Shown: positions 1 to 9,508 of the stretch, in pieces
How positions within the stretch are numbered: the stretch's first letter is position 1
Layout of the letters: every line of letters begins with the position of its first letter
DNA from: Pseudomonas parakoreensis
GTDB lineage: Bacteria > Pseudomonadota > Gammaproteobacteria > Pseudomonadales > Pseudomonadaceae
Assembly: GCF_021602155.1 (NCBI RefSeq)
Contig: NZ_BQHY01000018.1
Coordinates: 1 to 64,000 of the forward strand
Direction of reading: 5' to 3'
Length of the DNA: 64,000 nucleotides
Notes under the pieces: model-generated
What the model was told of the DNA's origin: nothing
Database searches by the model: none
What the model saw: the letters and a program-made list of their open reading frames with translations, nothing else
Program-made: the position numbers and the translations under genes

Positions 1-2
1 CG

Positions 3-980
3 GCATCATCTGCCGCACCACCCACTCCCGATGCTCTATCGAATAACGCGCCACACGGCTCTCACTTACGCCCACCGACCAAGACTCATCGAATCAACTC
101 ACACGACAACTATCCTGACGCGGCGGGAGCCGATATTGACTTTCCAATCCGCACTGATAGTGCGAGAAAAATAATAATTGACCAAGATGAAAAATATATC
201 TATGGCACAGTTATAACCATAAAAAACCAGAAAAAATTCACATCATTAGTAGGGAAAGGAAGCAATCTTGAAATTAAGGTCTCGGATCTATCAAAACTTG
301 AAAAAATAGCTGAATTCAATTTTTTAATTATCAATAAAAAAAATGGCTTTGGGATTTACCAGTATCATCATGGGTCGTGTACCGCCCCTAATTTTGGATC
401 AATGATAACCACGCTTTATAGGCGAAAATTAGAGGCTAAGCGAGATGCAGAGATATTAGCTCTCGGTGGTAGAGATTCCGTACCAAGAAAACAATTAAAA
501 GCTATTAATAGTCGTTTTTTTCATGGAATTGAATTTGACATGATTGCTCAGTCAAAAGACATTAAAAAAGTTTTAGAAAAATACAAATCCATACGTTCTT
601 TCAGATACGAAGTGTCTTCTCTCGAAGCGTCTTTACGTGAAGAGTCGCCGCTGCAAGGCCTAATTGAAAAGGTAAGACATCACGTACGCTTTGATAGCTC
701 AGTAGATTCAAGTCTGATCATAAGTGGTATTCAAAGTATGATACCTACCATTAAACAAGCAACGGCTAGAGTTGAAGTGCTTGACGATCAGGATGAGCCG
801 GTCTCTGTGAAAGTAATGGATGTGCCTGCGAATTTTGGCGAAATGGGCTATGATGATTTCATCAAGAATTTGCTAACATTTAAAATGACAGACATTAAAG
901 GCTGTAGTTTGTTTCAAGATCTTAAAGGCAAATGCGAAAAGGATTATAAGCATGTCTTCACAAAAACATCCTCTAACTAA
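3..980 (+). CDS. Hypothetical protein, 5' end outside the window; first gene of an AT-rich pair
   Basis: The reading frame is open from base 3 to the stop at 978-980, about 325 codons, with the first in-frame ATG only at 402. The codons before that ATG read as a real protein (for example around 'GFGIYQYHHGSC' just upstream of it), so I place the true start upstream or outside the window. The first 40 or so codons are GC-rich and less protein-like than the rest, so a junction near base 125 could have replaced the native N-terminus. The product looks soluble, rich in Lys and Ile, with no membrane segment or catalytic motif I recognise. It overlaps the next gene by 29 bases, which suggests co-translation with that membrane protein. 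Base composition is far more AT-rich than the core genome, pointing to transfer. I cannot name the family. Confidence 0.6.
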   Translation, partial: ASSAAPPTPDALSNNAPHGSHLRPPTKTHRINSHDNYPDAAGADIDFPIRTDSARKIIIDQDEKYIYGTVITIKNQKKFTSLVGKGSNLEIKVSDLSKLEKIAEFNFLIINKKNGFGIYQYHHGSCTAPNFGSMITTLYRRKLEAKRDAEILALGGRDSVPRKQLKAINSRFFHGIEFDMIAQSKDIKKVLEKYKSIRSFRYEVSSLEASLREESPLQGLIEKVRHHVRFDSSVDSSLIISGIQSMIPTIKQATARVEVLDDQDEPVSVKVMDVPANFGEMGYDDFIKNLLTFKMTDIKGCSLFQDLKGKCEKDYKHVFTKTSSN

Positions 981-1554
981 TAGCAAGGAATGCTGGACAT
1001 TTGTTGTGGCGGCGGCAATCACTGCCTTACTCTATGTGGCCCTGATAATCACGATTTCTAAAGAGGTACACCTGAGAGGTTTTTTGTTTTTAGAAGCTGG
1101 CACAACCGCTAAAATATTTGAGTTCTATGCAGAAAACTTGAGAGGGAGTCTTTTTACAGGGTTCTTAGCACTTGGTGGGTTTCTTATGTCTGCCAAAACT
1201 TTTATCATTGTTAATATGAAAAAAGAGGTTTATGACTCCGCCAAATACAAGCAGGACTGGCTCGATGGTATGGAGTTAAACGGCCCTGAAAACTATCCAC
1301 CTTTATTTAGGCCGCTTAGAAGATTAAGCAACATACTCTTCTACACAATCTCATTTAGCTTTCTTGCATCCATAGCGCAGCTAACTATTGGCTTGTACGA
1401 AAGCGTACCATCTGTGATGGTATGCTCGTTCCTTGTAATTCTAGCTATATCCTTTTTAATGCTTTCGCTTTATCTCATAAAAAAGAATTTGGCTACAATG
1501 TTTGACTACCTAGACAAGTCACACGATCCAGTACTTCCTCTCGGAGACGACTAG
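952..1554 (+). CDS. Four-helix membrane protein, partner of the upstream gene
   Basis: This is a 200-residue protein with four hydrophobic segments at about residues 17-36, 66-88, 127-147 and 152-175. The loop between helices 2 and 3 is charged, and the C-terminal tail is acidic. The ATG lies inside the end of the preceding gene (29-base overlap), so the two are probably one transcriptional and translational unit. Size and topology resemble the small membrane subunits of several two-gene phage-defence modules, KwaA of Kiwa for example, but I see no specific sequence match. The partner does not look like KwaB, and the gene order is opposite. Composition is AT-rich like its partner. Function is unknown. 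Confidence 0.7.
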   Translation: MSSQKHPLTNSKECWTFVVAAAITALLYVALIITISKEVHLRGFLFLEAGTTAKIFEFYAENLRGSLFTGFLALGGFLMSAKTFIIVNMKKEVYDSAKYKQDWLDGMELNGPENYPPLFRPLRRLSNILFYTISFSFLASIAQLTIGLYESVPSVMVCSFLVILAISFLMLSLYLIKKNLATMFDYLDKSHDPVLPLGDD

Positions 1555-2065
1555 CAGCTATGTATTCGCTGCCAAGTAAGTCATCGGCGGAATGAAGGGT
1601 TTAAATTTATTACATCAGCATTTATGAAGTACGCCCAACTATTTCTACTGCAGCGTACTGCTTTAAGTAGCCTCTCTTGGCGCAAATTATTCTGATCCGA
1701 GGAATTGCCTCTAGTTAAAGCCTATCGTAGGCTGAATGCCCGCTTCTGGCCGATTCTGTTGAAAAAGTGCCGTCGCGATTTTTGATCATGAAGGAGCGTT
1801 AGAGACGTTGAAATCTGGTTCGCTCAGAAGCCAAAGCTGTCTTGGTTTTCACGTAGCAACGTCGAAATTGAGCGATTCTTGAGCTGCCGAAAAGCAGCGC
1901 TCTCGAAAACCGACTTTTTCAACAGAATCGGCCGTTCTCTGCCGGTCGTCACTAAGGCGTGCGCTGGTCAAGTCGAATGCAAACGCTTGGTCAGCTTGTG
2001 CAATTGACCGGTCAGTGGCTGTGCGAATGGGTGGTCAAATCACTGCAATTTCGCACCCTGAGGGG
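1555..2065. other. Intergenic region with a small inverted-repeat element
   Basis: No convincing ORF is present. The main feature is the inverted-repeat element at 1748-1933. The rest shows no recognisable promoter or RNA gene. Confidence 0.5.
1748..1933. repeat. MITE-like element with 21-bp perfect terminal inverted repeats
   Basis: Bases 1748-1768 are the exact reverse complement of 1913-1933 (21 of 21). They bound 186 bp with no coding capacity. The end sequence begins GGCCGATTCTGTTGAAAAAG. Short size, perfect ends and absence of a transposase fit a miniature inverted-repeat transposable element mobilised in trans. A 4-base string (ttct) lies next to both ends but is offset by one base on the right, so I do not claim a target duplication. 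No other copy occurs in this window. Confidence 0.6.
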
Positions 2066-2296
2066 TTATAGATGAATCTCCGTACGGCGGATACCGAGTT
2101 TTCGTAGCTCGTCGACCAAGCTATTGAGGTCGGGAAAAGAGTCGATCTCGTCCTGATCATCTATCAGAAAGAAACTGCGGCCGGCATCCTTCTTGAACAT
2201 CACGATCCATTCGCGAGTATTTGCTGGATTGGCTAGGATTTGGGTATCAAAAACTACACCTTCGGCAATTCTGACTTTCACGTTTTCGCGCTTCAT
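2066..2296 (-). CDS. Small hypothetical protein (76 aa)
   Basis: The start is supported by a strong ribosome site (AGGAG about 6 bases before the ATG at 2296). The product is a compact, mixed-charge soluble protein with an acidic middle segment ('IDDQDEIDSF') and no membrane segment. I do not recognise the family. It stands alone between the inverted-repeat element and the broken Fic gene. Confidence 0.55.
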   Translation of the reverse strand: MKRENVKVRIAEGVVFDTQILANPANTREWIVMFKKDAGRSFFLIDDQDEIDSFPDLNSLVDELRKLGIRRTEIHL

Positions 2297-2624
2297 TACT
2301 TCTCCTGTACTGGCAAAACGGCCCGATCAGTCTGGTGTACTACGGGCTTGGGCTTGCTGGCACAAACGTTACACCGAGAAGCCTTGGACTCTTAGTGGGC
2401 CTCATTATGAGGCTTGGAGGTCGCTAGAAAAGCCGGGGCTATTCATAATCTCAAATCGCAGTTTGCATTCAGGCCTATACCGGAGCGGTTTTTATCTTCA
2501 GATGAGGCGTCCAAAATTTTTCCAAGGCGTTAAATTTGCTGGAAAATGAACCGGCAGATTACTCTGCAAGCAATATGGAAAAGCCTTAGGCCACAGGGCT
2601 CATGACGAGGTAGTTAACCGGGAA
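2297..2624. other. Intergenic region, no feature seen
   Basis: It contains the upstream region of the minus-strand 76-aa gene and of the plus-strand Fic remnant. The plus-strand ORF crossing it reads antisense to the 76-aa gene and lacks a ribosome site, so I treat it as spurious. Confidence 0.4.
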
Positions 2625-3127
2625 ATGGCACTTACTCCCCTCATTCCGCAAGACCGCGCCCCTGGTGACCTCCAGGATGCTGTCGTCGAGCTCATGCGAC
2701 TCGACGCCGCGCTGCACGCGAATATCCCTCAGCCGCTGCGGCTCCCCATGATGAACCTGCTGCGTAAGGTCAACTCGTACTACAGCAACAGAATTGAAGG
2801 GAATTCCACCGTCCCGGCTGACGTATTGCGTGCGCAGGACTTGCCCGCTGACGTCAGGGCCGGCGAGGAGTTGCTGGAGATCAAGCGCCACATTGAAGCT
2901 CAGAAGCGCCTCAGCGATGACCCAATTGATGAGGTTGATATCTGTACCAATGGCGCGATTTCGCGCATGCACCGCGAATTCTACGAGGGTATGCCCGAAG
3001 AGTTCCTGCAGATCAAAGTCAACGAGGAGGGAGAGACTGTTCGTCTTGTTCCAGGCGAGTTCAGGGATCAAGGCGTCAAGGTCGGAAACCACATCCCACC
3101 GGCTGCCGAGAACCTTCGTACATACAT
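2625..3127 (+). pseudogene. Fic-family protein, N-terminal fragment cut by the mer element
   Basis: About 168 residues remain before the frame runs into the transposon end at 3128; the last native residues are near 'ENLRTYM'. The fragment carries the Fic N-terminal region, with a 'YSNRIEGNST' segment matching the (S/T)xxxE(G/N) inhibitory-helix motif, followed by a 'VPGEFRDQGVKVG' segment typical just before the Fic core. The catalytic HPFxxGNGR loop is missing, so AMP transfer is not expected. The rest of the gene is not found on the right side of the element. The ATG has only a weak ribosome site; the frame is open back to 2550 without a better start. The annotated end is the insertion point; the hybrid frame continues to a stop at 3164. 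Confidence 0.75.
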
Positions 3128-3165
3128 GGGGTCGTCTCAGAAAACGGAAAATAAAGCACGCTAAG
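3128..3165 (+). repeat. Left 38-bp terminal repeat, Tn21 type
   Basis: The sequence GGGGTCGTCTCAGAAAACGG continues to the CGCTAAG inner end and fits my memory of the Tn21 left end. It lies 16 bp beyond the stop of merR, as in classical mer transposons. Confidence 0.9.
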
Positions 3166-3181
3166 GCGTAACTACCCTCGG

Positions 3182-3616
3182 CTACACCGCGTCGGCACCA
3201 CGCGGCTCTTTCTCCCCTTGCAGCGAAGCAATCAGCGGGCAAGAAACGTTCCCTTGCCGCGCATGGCAGGCGAACACAAGTTCGGATAGCACGGTTTCCA
3301 TGCGCGCCAGGTCGGTCATTTTTTCGCGCACGTCCTGAAGCTTGTGCTCGGCCAGGCTGCTGGCTTCCTCGCAGTGGGTGCCGTCATCCAGCCTCAGCAG
3401 CTCTGCGATCTCGTCGAGGCTGAATCCGAGCCGCTGGGCTGATTTCACGAAGCGCACCCGCGTCACATCCGCCTCGCCATAGCGGCGGATGCTGCCATAG
3501 GGCTTGTCCGGCTCCGGCAACAAGCCCTTGCGCTGATAGAACCGGATTGTTTCCACGTTGACCCCGGCCGCCTTGGCGAAAACGCCAATAGTCAGATTCT
3601 CCAAATTTTTTTCCAT
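3182..3616 (-). CDS. merR: Mercuric resistance operon regulator MerR
   Basis: MerR is the Hg(II)-sensing dimer that represses, and on metal binding activates, the divergent merTPADE promoter by untwisting DNA. At 144 residues it has the usual length. The N-terminal winged-helix part begins '[20 protein letters not shown]', followed by the long dimerisation helix and the metal-binding loop. Metal ligands Cys82, Cys117 and Cys126 are present. Position 115, a cysteine in Tn501 MerR as I recall it, is Phe here; that residue is not one of the three Hg ligands. The ATG at 3616 is chosen over one 48 bases upstream because the upstream codons would cover the promoter and are absent from known MerR proteins. 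Confidence 0.97.
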   Translation of the reverse strand: MEKNLENLTIGVFAKAAGVNVETIRFYQRKGLLPEPDKPYGSIRRYGEADVTRVRFVKSAQRLGFSLDEIAELLRLDDGTHCEEASSLAEHKLQDVREKMTDLARMETVLSELVFACHARQGNVSCPLIASLQGEKEPRGADAV

Positions 3617-3621
3617 ATCGC

Positions 3622-3652
3622 TTGACTCCGTACATTGGTACGGAAGTAAGCT
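3622..3652 (+). promoter_or_regulatory. merTPADE promoter and MerR operator
   Basis: The -35 TTGACT (3622-3627) and -10 TAAGCT (3647-3652) are separated by 19 bp, the over-long spacer typical of MerR-activated promoters. A dyad (CCGTAC ... GTACGG, 3628-3643) sits in the spacer where MerR binds. The promoter lies in the merR-merT gap and overlaps the upstream region of merR, which is therefore probably autoregulated. Confidence 0.9.
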
Positions 3653-3687
3653 TAAGCTATCCAATCCAGATTTGAAAGGACAAGCGT

Positions 3688-4038
3688 ATGTCTGAACCTC
3701 AAAACGGGCGCGGGGCGCTCTTCACTGGCGGGCTAGCCGCCATCCTCGCCTCGGCTTGCTGCCTGGGGCCGCTGGTTCTGATCGCCCTGGGGTTCAGCGG
3801 CGCTTGGATCGGCAACTTGACGGTGTTGGAACCTTATCGCCCGATCTTCATCGGCGCGGCGTTGGTGGCGCTGTTTTTCGCCTGGCGGCGCATCTACCGA
3901 CCGGCGCAAGCCTGCAAACCAGGGGATGTGTGTGCGATTCCCCAAGTGCGCGCTACTTACAAGCTCATTTTCTGGGTCGTGGCCGCGCTGGTTCTGGTCG
4001 CGCTCGGATTTCCCTACGTCATGCCATTTTTCTATTAA
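3688..4038 (+). CDS. merT: Mercuric ion transporter MerT
   Basis: MerT is an inner-membrane protein that takes Hg(II) from MerP and passes it to MerA in the cytoplasm. The 116 residues hold three hydrophobic segments. The vicinal Cys24-Cys25 pair lies in the first helix ('ASACCLGPL') and the second cysteine pair (Cys76, Cys82) lies in the cytoplasmic loop, as the family requires. It is the first gene of the operon, 35 bp after the -10 box, with AAGGA about 8 bases before the ATG. Confidence 0.97.
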   Translation: MSEPQNGRGALFTGGLAAILASACCLGPLVLIALGFSGAWIGNLTVLEPYRPIFIGAALVALFFAWRRIYRPAQACKPGDVCAIPQVRATYKLIFWVVAALVLVALGFPYVMPFFY

Positions 4039-4053
4039 TCACAGGAGTTCATC

Positions 4054-4329
4054 ATGAAAAAACTGTTTGCCTCTCTCGCCATCGCTGCCGTTGTTGCCCC
4101 CGTGTGGGCCGCCACCCAGACCGTCACGCTGTCCGTACCGGGCATGACCTGCTCCGCTTGTCCGATCACCGTCAAGAAGGCGATTTCCAAGGTCGAAGGC
4201 GTCAGCAAAGTTAACGTGACCTTCGAGACACGCGAAGCGGTTGTCACCTTCGATGATGCCAAGACCAGCGTGCAGAAGCTGACCAAGGCCACCGAAGACG
4301 CAGGCTATCCGTCCAGCGTCAAGAAGTGA
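4054..4329 (+). CDS. merP: Periplasmic mercuric ion-binding protein MerP
   Basis: The 91-residue precursor has a signal peptide (about residues 1-19, cut after 'VWA') and one heavy-metal-associated domain with the metal motif 'GMTCSAC'. It scavenges Hg(II) in the periplasm and hands it to MerT. It lies 15 bp after merT with a good ribosome site (CAGGAG). Confidence 0.97.
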   Translation: MKKLFASLAIAAVVAPVWAATQTVTLSVPGMTCSACPITVKKAISKVEGVSKVNVTFETREAVVTFDDAKTSVQKLTKATEDAGYPSSVKK

Positions 4330-4337
4330 GGCACTGA

Positions 4338-6086
<1,749 letters not shown>

Positions 6087-6103
6087 GGAAAAGGAGGTGT
6101 TCG

Positions 6104-6469
6104 ATGAACGCCTACACAGTGTCCCGACTGGCCCTTGAGGCCGGGGTGAGCGTGCATATCGTGCGCGACTACCTGCTGCGCGGATTGCTGCGGCCAGTCG
6201 CCTGCACCACGGGCGGCTACGGCTTGTTCGATGACGCCGCCTTGCAGCGGCTGTGCTTTGTGCGGGCCGCTTTTGAGGCGGGCATCGGCCTGGACGCATT
6301 GGCGCGGTTGTGCCGGGCGCTGGATGCGGCGGACTGCGATGAAACAGCCGCACAGCTTGCCGTGCTGAGTCAGTTCGTCGAACGCCGACGCGAAGCGTTG
6401 GCCGATCTGGAAGTGCAGTTGGCCGCGATGCCGACCGCGCCGGCCCAGCAAGCGGAGAGTCTGCCATGA
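6104..6469 (+). CDS. merD: Mercuric resistance co-regulator MerD
   Basis: MerD is a MerR-like DNA-binding protein that down-regulates mer expression by competing for the operator once Hg is removed. The 121 residues begin with a helix-turn-helix ('[20 protein letters not shown]') and lack the MerR metal-binding cysteines. A strong ribosome site (AAGGAGGTG) precedes the ATG, and the gene overlaps merE by 4 bases (ATGA). Confidence 0.95.
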   Translation: MNAYTVSRLALEAGVSVHIVRDYLLRGLLRPVACTTGGYGLFDDAALQRLCFVRAAFEAGIGLDALARLCRALDAADCDETAAQLAVLSQFVERRREALADLEVQLAAMPTAPAQQAESLP

Positions 6470-6702
6470 ACAGCCCCGAGCGCTTGCCGACCGAGACACA
6501 CAAGCCGTTCACCGGCTACCTGTGGGGTGCGCTGGCGGTGCTCACCTGTCCCTGTCATTTGCCGATTCTCGCCATTGTGCTGGCCGGCACGACGGCCGGC
6601 GCGTTCATCGGCGAGCACTGGGGTATTGCAGCCCTCACGCTGACCGGCTTGTTTGTCCTGTCTGTGACGCGGCTGCTGCGGGCCTTCAGAGGTCGATCAT
6701 GA
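6466..6702 (+). CDS. merE: Mercury transport protein MerE
   Basis: MerE is a small inner-membrane protein (78 residues, two hydrophobic segments) with a cysteine pair in the first helix ('LTCPCHLPI'). It is reported to transport inorganic and organic mercury. The ATGA overlap with merD and the ATGA overlap with urf2 show tight coupling. Confidence 0.95.
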   Translation: MNSPERLPTETHKPFTGYLWGALAVLTCPCHLPILAIVLAGTTAGAFIGEHWGIAALTLTGLFVLSVTRLLRAFRGRS

Positions 6703-7688
6703 GCGCTTCCCAGCCAATTGAATGGACAGTGGCGCAACTGGCGCAGGCGGTCGAGCGCGGGCAGCTTGAGCTGCACTACCAGCCGATTGTCGATTTGCGC
6801 AGTGAGCAGATTGTCGGCGCGGAAGCCCTGTTGCGCTGGCGTCATCCGACGCTCGGACTGTTGCCGCCGGGCCAGTTCCTGCCCGTGATCGAATCGTCCG
6901 GCCTGATGCCGGAAATCGGCGCATGGGTGCTGGGCGCAGCCTGCCGTCAAATGCGCGACTGGCGGGTGCTGGCATGGCAACCGTTCCGGCTGGCCGTCAA
7001 TGTTTCGGCGAGCCAAGTGGGGCCAGATTTCGACAAGTGGGTAAAGGGCGTGCTGGCCGATGCCGGGTTGCCCGCCGCGTATCTTGAAATTGAGCTGACC
7101 GAATCGGTTGCGTTCGGTGATCCGGCGATCTTCCCCGCCCTGGAAGCTTTGCGACAGATCGGTGTGCGCTTCGCCGCCGACGACTTCGGCACCGGCTATT
7201 CCTGCCTGCAACACCTGAAATGCTGCCCCATCAGCACGCTCAAGATCGACCAATCGTTTGTCGCCGGACTCGCCAACGACCACCGCGACCAGACCATCGT
7301 GCGCACCGTGATTCAGCTTGCGCATGGGCTTGGCATGGAAGTAGTGGCCGAAGGCGTGGAAACATCGGCGAGTCTTGATTTGTTGCGACAAGCGGACTGC
7401 GACACAGGACAAGGCTTCCTGTTCGCCAAGCCGATGCCGGCGGCGGCATTCGCCGTCTTCGTCAGTCAATGGAGGGGTGCCACCATGAATGCAAATGATC
7501 CGACTGCCACCAGTTGCTGCGTGTGCTGCAAGGAAATCCCGCTCGATGCCGCCTTCACCCCGGAAGGCGCGGAATACGTCGAGCACTTCTGCGGGCTGGA
7601 GTGCTATCAGCGCTTCCAGGCGCGCGCCAAGACCGGGAGCGAAACCGATGCCGATCCGAACGCCTGCGACTCATCACTGTCAGACTGA
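6699..7688 (+). CDS. EAL-domain protein of mer transposons (Urf2) with a C-terminal DUF3330 cysteine module
   Basis: The ATG at 6699 overlaps the merE stop, giving 329 residues; a longer frame starting at 6522 runs inside merE and is rejected. Residues 1 to about 260 form an EAL c-di-GMP phosphodiesterase domain. The EALLRW signature, the 'NVSAS' and 'IELTES' strands, the 'DDFGTGYS' loop, the 'LKIDQSFV' segment and 'VAEGVET' are all kept, so catalysis is plausible. From residue 263 the frame continues into a cysteine-rich module ('CCVCC' and 'FCGLECY', a treble-clef-like metal site) known as DUF3330. The gene is carried by many mer transposons, but its role in resistance is unclear. Confidence 0.88.
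   Translation: MSASQPIEWTVAQLAQAVERGQLELHYQPIVDLRSEQIVGAEALLRWRHPTLGLLPPGQFLPVIESSGLMPEIGAWVLGAACRQMRDWRVLAWQPFRLAVNVSASQVGPDFDKWVKGVLADAGLPAAYLEIELTESVAFGDPAIFPALEALRQIGVRFAADDFGTGYSCLQHLKCCPISTLKIDQSFVAGLANDHRDQTIVRTVIQLAHGLGMEVVAEGVETSASLDLLRQADCDTGQGFLFAKPMPAAAFAVFVSQWRGATMNANDPTATSCCVCCKEIPLDAAFTPEGAEYVEHFCGLECYQRFQARAKTGSETDADPNACDSSLSD
7485..7688 (+). CDS. Possible separate DUF3330 cysteine-rich protein from an internal start in urf2
   Basis: An in-frame ATG at 7485 has a good ribosome site (GGAGGGG, 7471-7477) and would yield a free 67-residue protein identical to the urf2 C-terminus. It carries 'CCVCC' and 'HFCGLECY', a probable zinc or other metal site. Related mer transposons are often annotated with this module as its own gene. 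Here it is in frame with the EAL domain, so both a fusion and a free form can be made. Which form dominates cannot be told from sequence. Confidence 0.5.
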   Translation: MNANDPTATSCCVCCKEIPLDAAFTPEGAEYVEHFCGLECYQRFQARAKTGSETDADPNACDSSLSD

Positions 7689-7689
7689 G

Positions 7690-7800
7690 GCATGCCCTAA
7701 CTAGGCGTCAGGCCGGAACCTTGGGCTGCGTCAGGATAGGGCCGATTCCAGCATTTTCTGACGCCTCGCCGGCAACCTCTAGGGCCTCAACCTGACAGGC
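7690..7800. other. Remnant of a Tn3-family resolution (res) site
   Basis: Between the urf2 stop and the right end lie several copies of GTCAGG/CCTGAC-type half sites in both orientations (for example near 7709-7716, 7730-7736, 7760-7766 and 7793-7798). In complete Tn21-subgroup elements the res site and tnpR follow urf2 here. No resolvase gene is present. The assignment rests on position and on these repeated half sites. Confidence 0.45.
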
Positions 7801-7806
7801 CGTACG

Positions 7807-7844
7807 CTTAACGTACGATTTTTTCCGTTTTCTCTATCGTCCCC
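7807..7844 (-). repeat. Right 38-bp terminal repeat, diverged from the left one
   Basis: Read from the outside in, it begins GGGGACGATAGAGAAAACGG and ends ACGTTAAG. It matches the left repeat at 28 of 38 positions. The inner part (GGAAAAAATCGTACG) resembles my memory of the Tn501/Tn1721 end more than the Tn21 end. It may still be a substrate for a related transposase. Confidence 0.75.
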
Positions 7845-8268
7845 ATGACGCTCGAATCAGCGTGCTCCGACGCCGCAACTCTTCTCCGGGATAGGGCATC
7901 GGATTTAGTGCAACTGTGGAAGGTTGCCAGAGTAGGGGGTTCCTGAGGATATCCTCCAGCCGCTAGGAGCTAATGAGGGCCGCGGGTGGTGTTGTGCAAA
8001 GCAACCACGTATGCGGCCAGTGCAGCATCACCCCCCGGAAGTAGCCAATGTGCAGTTGCTTACGTGGTTGCGGGGCTAGAGAATTCGGTTGACATCGGAG
8101 ATTATCCTTCGCGACTTGAGCCTTCACTGTAACGGCACAAGGGGAGACTGTGCCAGATGCCGGCTAACTGGCATCATTCGGCTCGGGCGTTATGGTTAAC
8201 GGGGTGCATAAACCACCCTGGGCCGCCAATAACGCAAATAGGCGATCAACAAGTAAAGGATGATCTCG
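7845..8268. other. Intergenic region right of the mer element
   Basis: No protein-coding frame is convincing and the missing half of the Fic gene is not here. One feature stands out: an 11-bp perfect inverted repeat (8001-8011 with 8061-8071, half GCAACCACGTA) spaced by 49 bases. Its meaning is unknown. Confidence 0.4.
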
Positions 8269-9474
8269 ATGCAACTTCGTGCAGCAGTCTCCGGTCTGCT
8301 TCTGGCCCTCCTGGCCGGCCAAACTGTGGCAGCAAGCTTTGACTGCTCCAAGGCCAGCAGCTTCCCCGAAACAGAAATCTGCCGTGATGGCTACCTGTCC
8401 GGGTTGGACGAGTGGTTAGCTAGATCCTATAAGACCGCCCTGGAGGTAAATCCTGGCCAGTCTGATGCGGTCCGTCAGTCGCAACGTGAATGGCTCGCGA
8501 CAAGGAATGCGTGTACTGACCAGCAGTGCCTCGACAGCACTATCGGCGCCCGCATCCAGGCGCTTGATCAATATGTGACGGCGGAGAAGGGTAAGGCTGC
8601 ATCGGCTTTAGCCCATGCCCAGCTGAACAAGCACCAGGAAGCGGAGGCCATCAGGCAGCGGCAAACTGCGGAGCGTCTAGCGACTGAAGAAGCAGCTCGA
8701 CAGGCGCAGATCGAGAATCAGCGCCAGTTGGCAATCATCGAACTCCAGCAGCGTGCTCAGGCCGCCCAAGCGCTCGAAACTCAACGTGCTGGAGAGCACC
8801 AGCAGGTACCAGCCCAGATGCCGCAGTACCAACCCCCTCAAAAGGTTGCGCCAGCTTCGAGTGCAACCTCGTCCTCGCCGTCATACCGCTCGCCGGAGAA
8901 GACTCTGTGGCAGCAGTTCAAATCTAGCCCGGCCTGGAAGTACTTGCTGCTGGCGGGGGCACTTCTGACAGCTTGGGCGATGTGGAGACACCATCAGGGG
9001 CAAACAACCATCTACAACGACTACACGGATGCCGCGATTACGAACCTCTTGCCGGCTGCAGGCGTGGTACTGGCCTTCTTGATGAACTGGCTCGAGCTGC
9101 CTCGTCAACTCGCAATGGTGGCAGGCCTCACGGGTTTCATGTTTGCATTGATGTTCGCGGTGTATGCGTCTGTGCGAACCAATCAGGGATGGATGAGCAT
9201 CAGCTTGTCGCTCATCGCCAAGATGACTCTGGTGTCAGTATTCTATGCAGTAATAGGCGTACTGGTGGCATCGCTATTCTTAAGCACCAAGTACAAAGGG
9301 GAGTCCCAGGCGAGAGCGAATGCAAGGAACCGACGGGAGAAGAAAGAAACGATGGCCATGATCTCCGTGCTCACTACTGCCTACACCTTCCTTTCGGCTT
9401 GGCTGTGCCGACGGCAAGAGTTCATCTCTGTTTCTGAATGCCTAGCTTTTGACTCGACCGCAAGCGTTGCTTAA
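8269..9474 (+). CDS. LprI-like (DUF1311) membrane protein with coiled coil
   Basis: The 401-residue product starts with a signal peptide (about residues 1-22). A DUF1311/LprI-type domain follows (about 23-105) with four cysteines ('FDCSKAS', 'TEICRDG', 'NACTDQQC') that probably form two disulfides. Next come a Gln/Ala-rich coiled coil (about 110-180), a Pro/Ser linker, and four hydrophobic segments from about residue 225 on. The ATG at 8269 has AAAGGA at a proper distance; an ATG 9 bases upstream is too close to it. LprI domains inhibit lysozyme in some bacteria; here a periplasmic sensor joined to a membrane anchor is an inference. It precedes a TerD-family gene on the same strand. Confidence 0.75.
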   Translation: MQLRAAVSGLLLALLAGQTVAASFDCSKASSFPETEICRDGYLSGLDEWLARSYKTALEVNPGQSDAVRQSQREWLATRNACTDQQCLDSTIGARIQALDQYVTAEKGKAASALAHAQLNKHQEAEAIRQRQTAERLATEEAARQAQIENQRQLAIIELQQRAQAAQALETQRAGEHQQVPAQMPQYQPPQKVAPASSATSSSPSYRSPEKTLWQQFKSSPAWKYLLLAGALLTAWAMWRHHQGQTTIYNDYTDAAITNLLPAAGVVLAFLMNWLELPRQLAMVAGLTGFMFALMFAVYASVRTNQGWMSISLSLIAKMTLVSVFYAVIGVLVASLFLSTKYKGESQARANARNRREKKETMAMISVLTTAYTFLSAWLCRRQEFISVSECLAFDSTASVA

Positions 9475-9481
9475 GTCAACT

Positions 9482-9508
9482 CATGAGGCGCGGTCATCGC
9501 GCCTCATG
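9482..9508. terminator. Hairpin after the LprI-like gene
   Basis: An 11-bp perfect stem (9482-9492 with 9498-9508) with a 5-base loop lies just after the stop. There is no T-run, so intrinsic termination is uncertain; it may only stabilise the 3' end. Confidence 0.4.

Noticed and set aside
952-1554. KwaA/KwaB (Kiwa) assignment for the first gene pair
   Set aside because: Topology is similar to KwaA, but I see no sequence match, the gene order is reversed and the partner lacks recognisable DUF4868 features.
3617-3664. Extended MerR N-terminus
   Set aside because: The extra 16 codons overlap the mer promoter and are absent from known MerR proteins.
8001-8071. Integron attC site
   Set aside because: The arms lack the RYYYAAC/GTTRRRY core pairs, and no integrase or cassette array is present.
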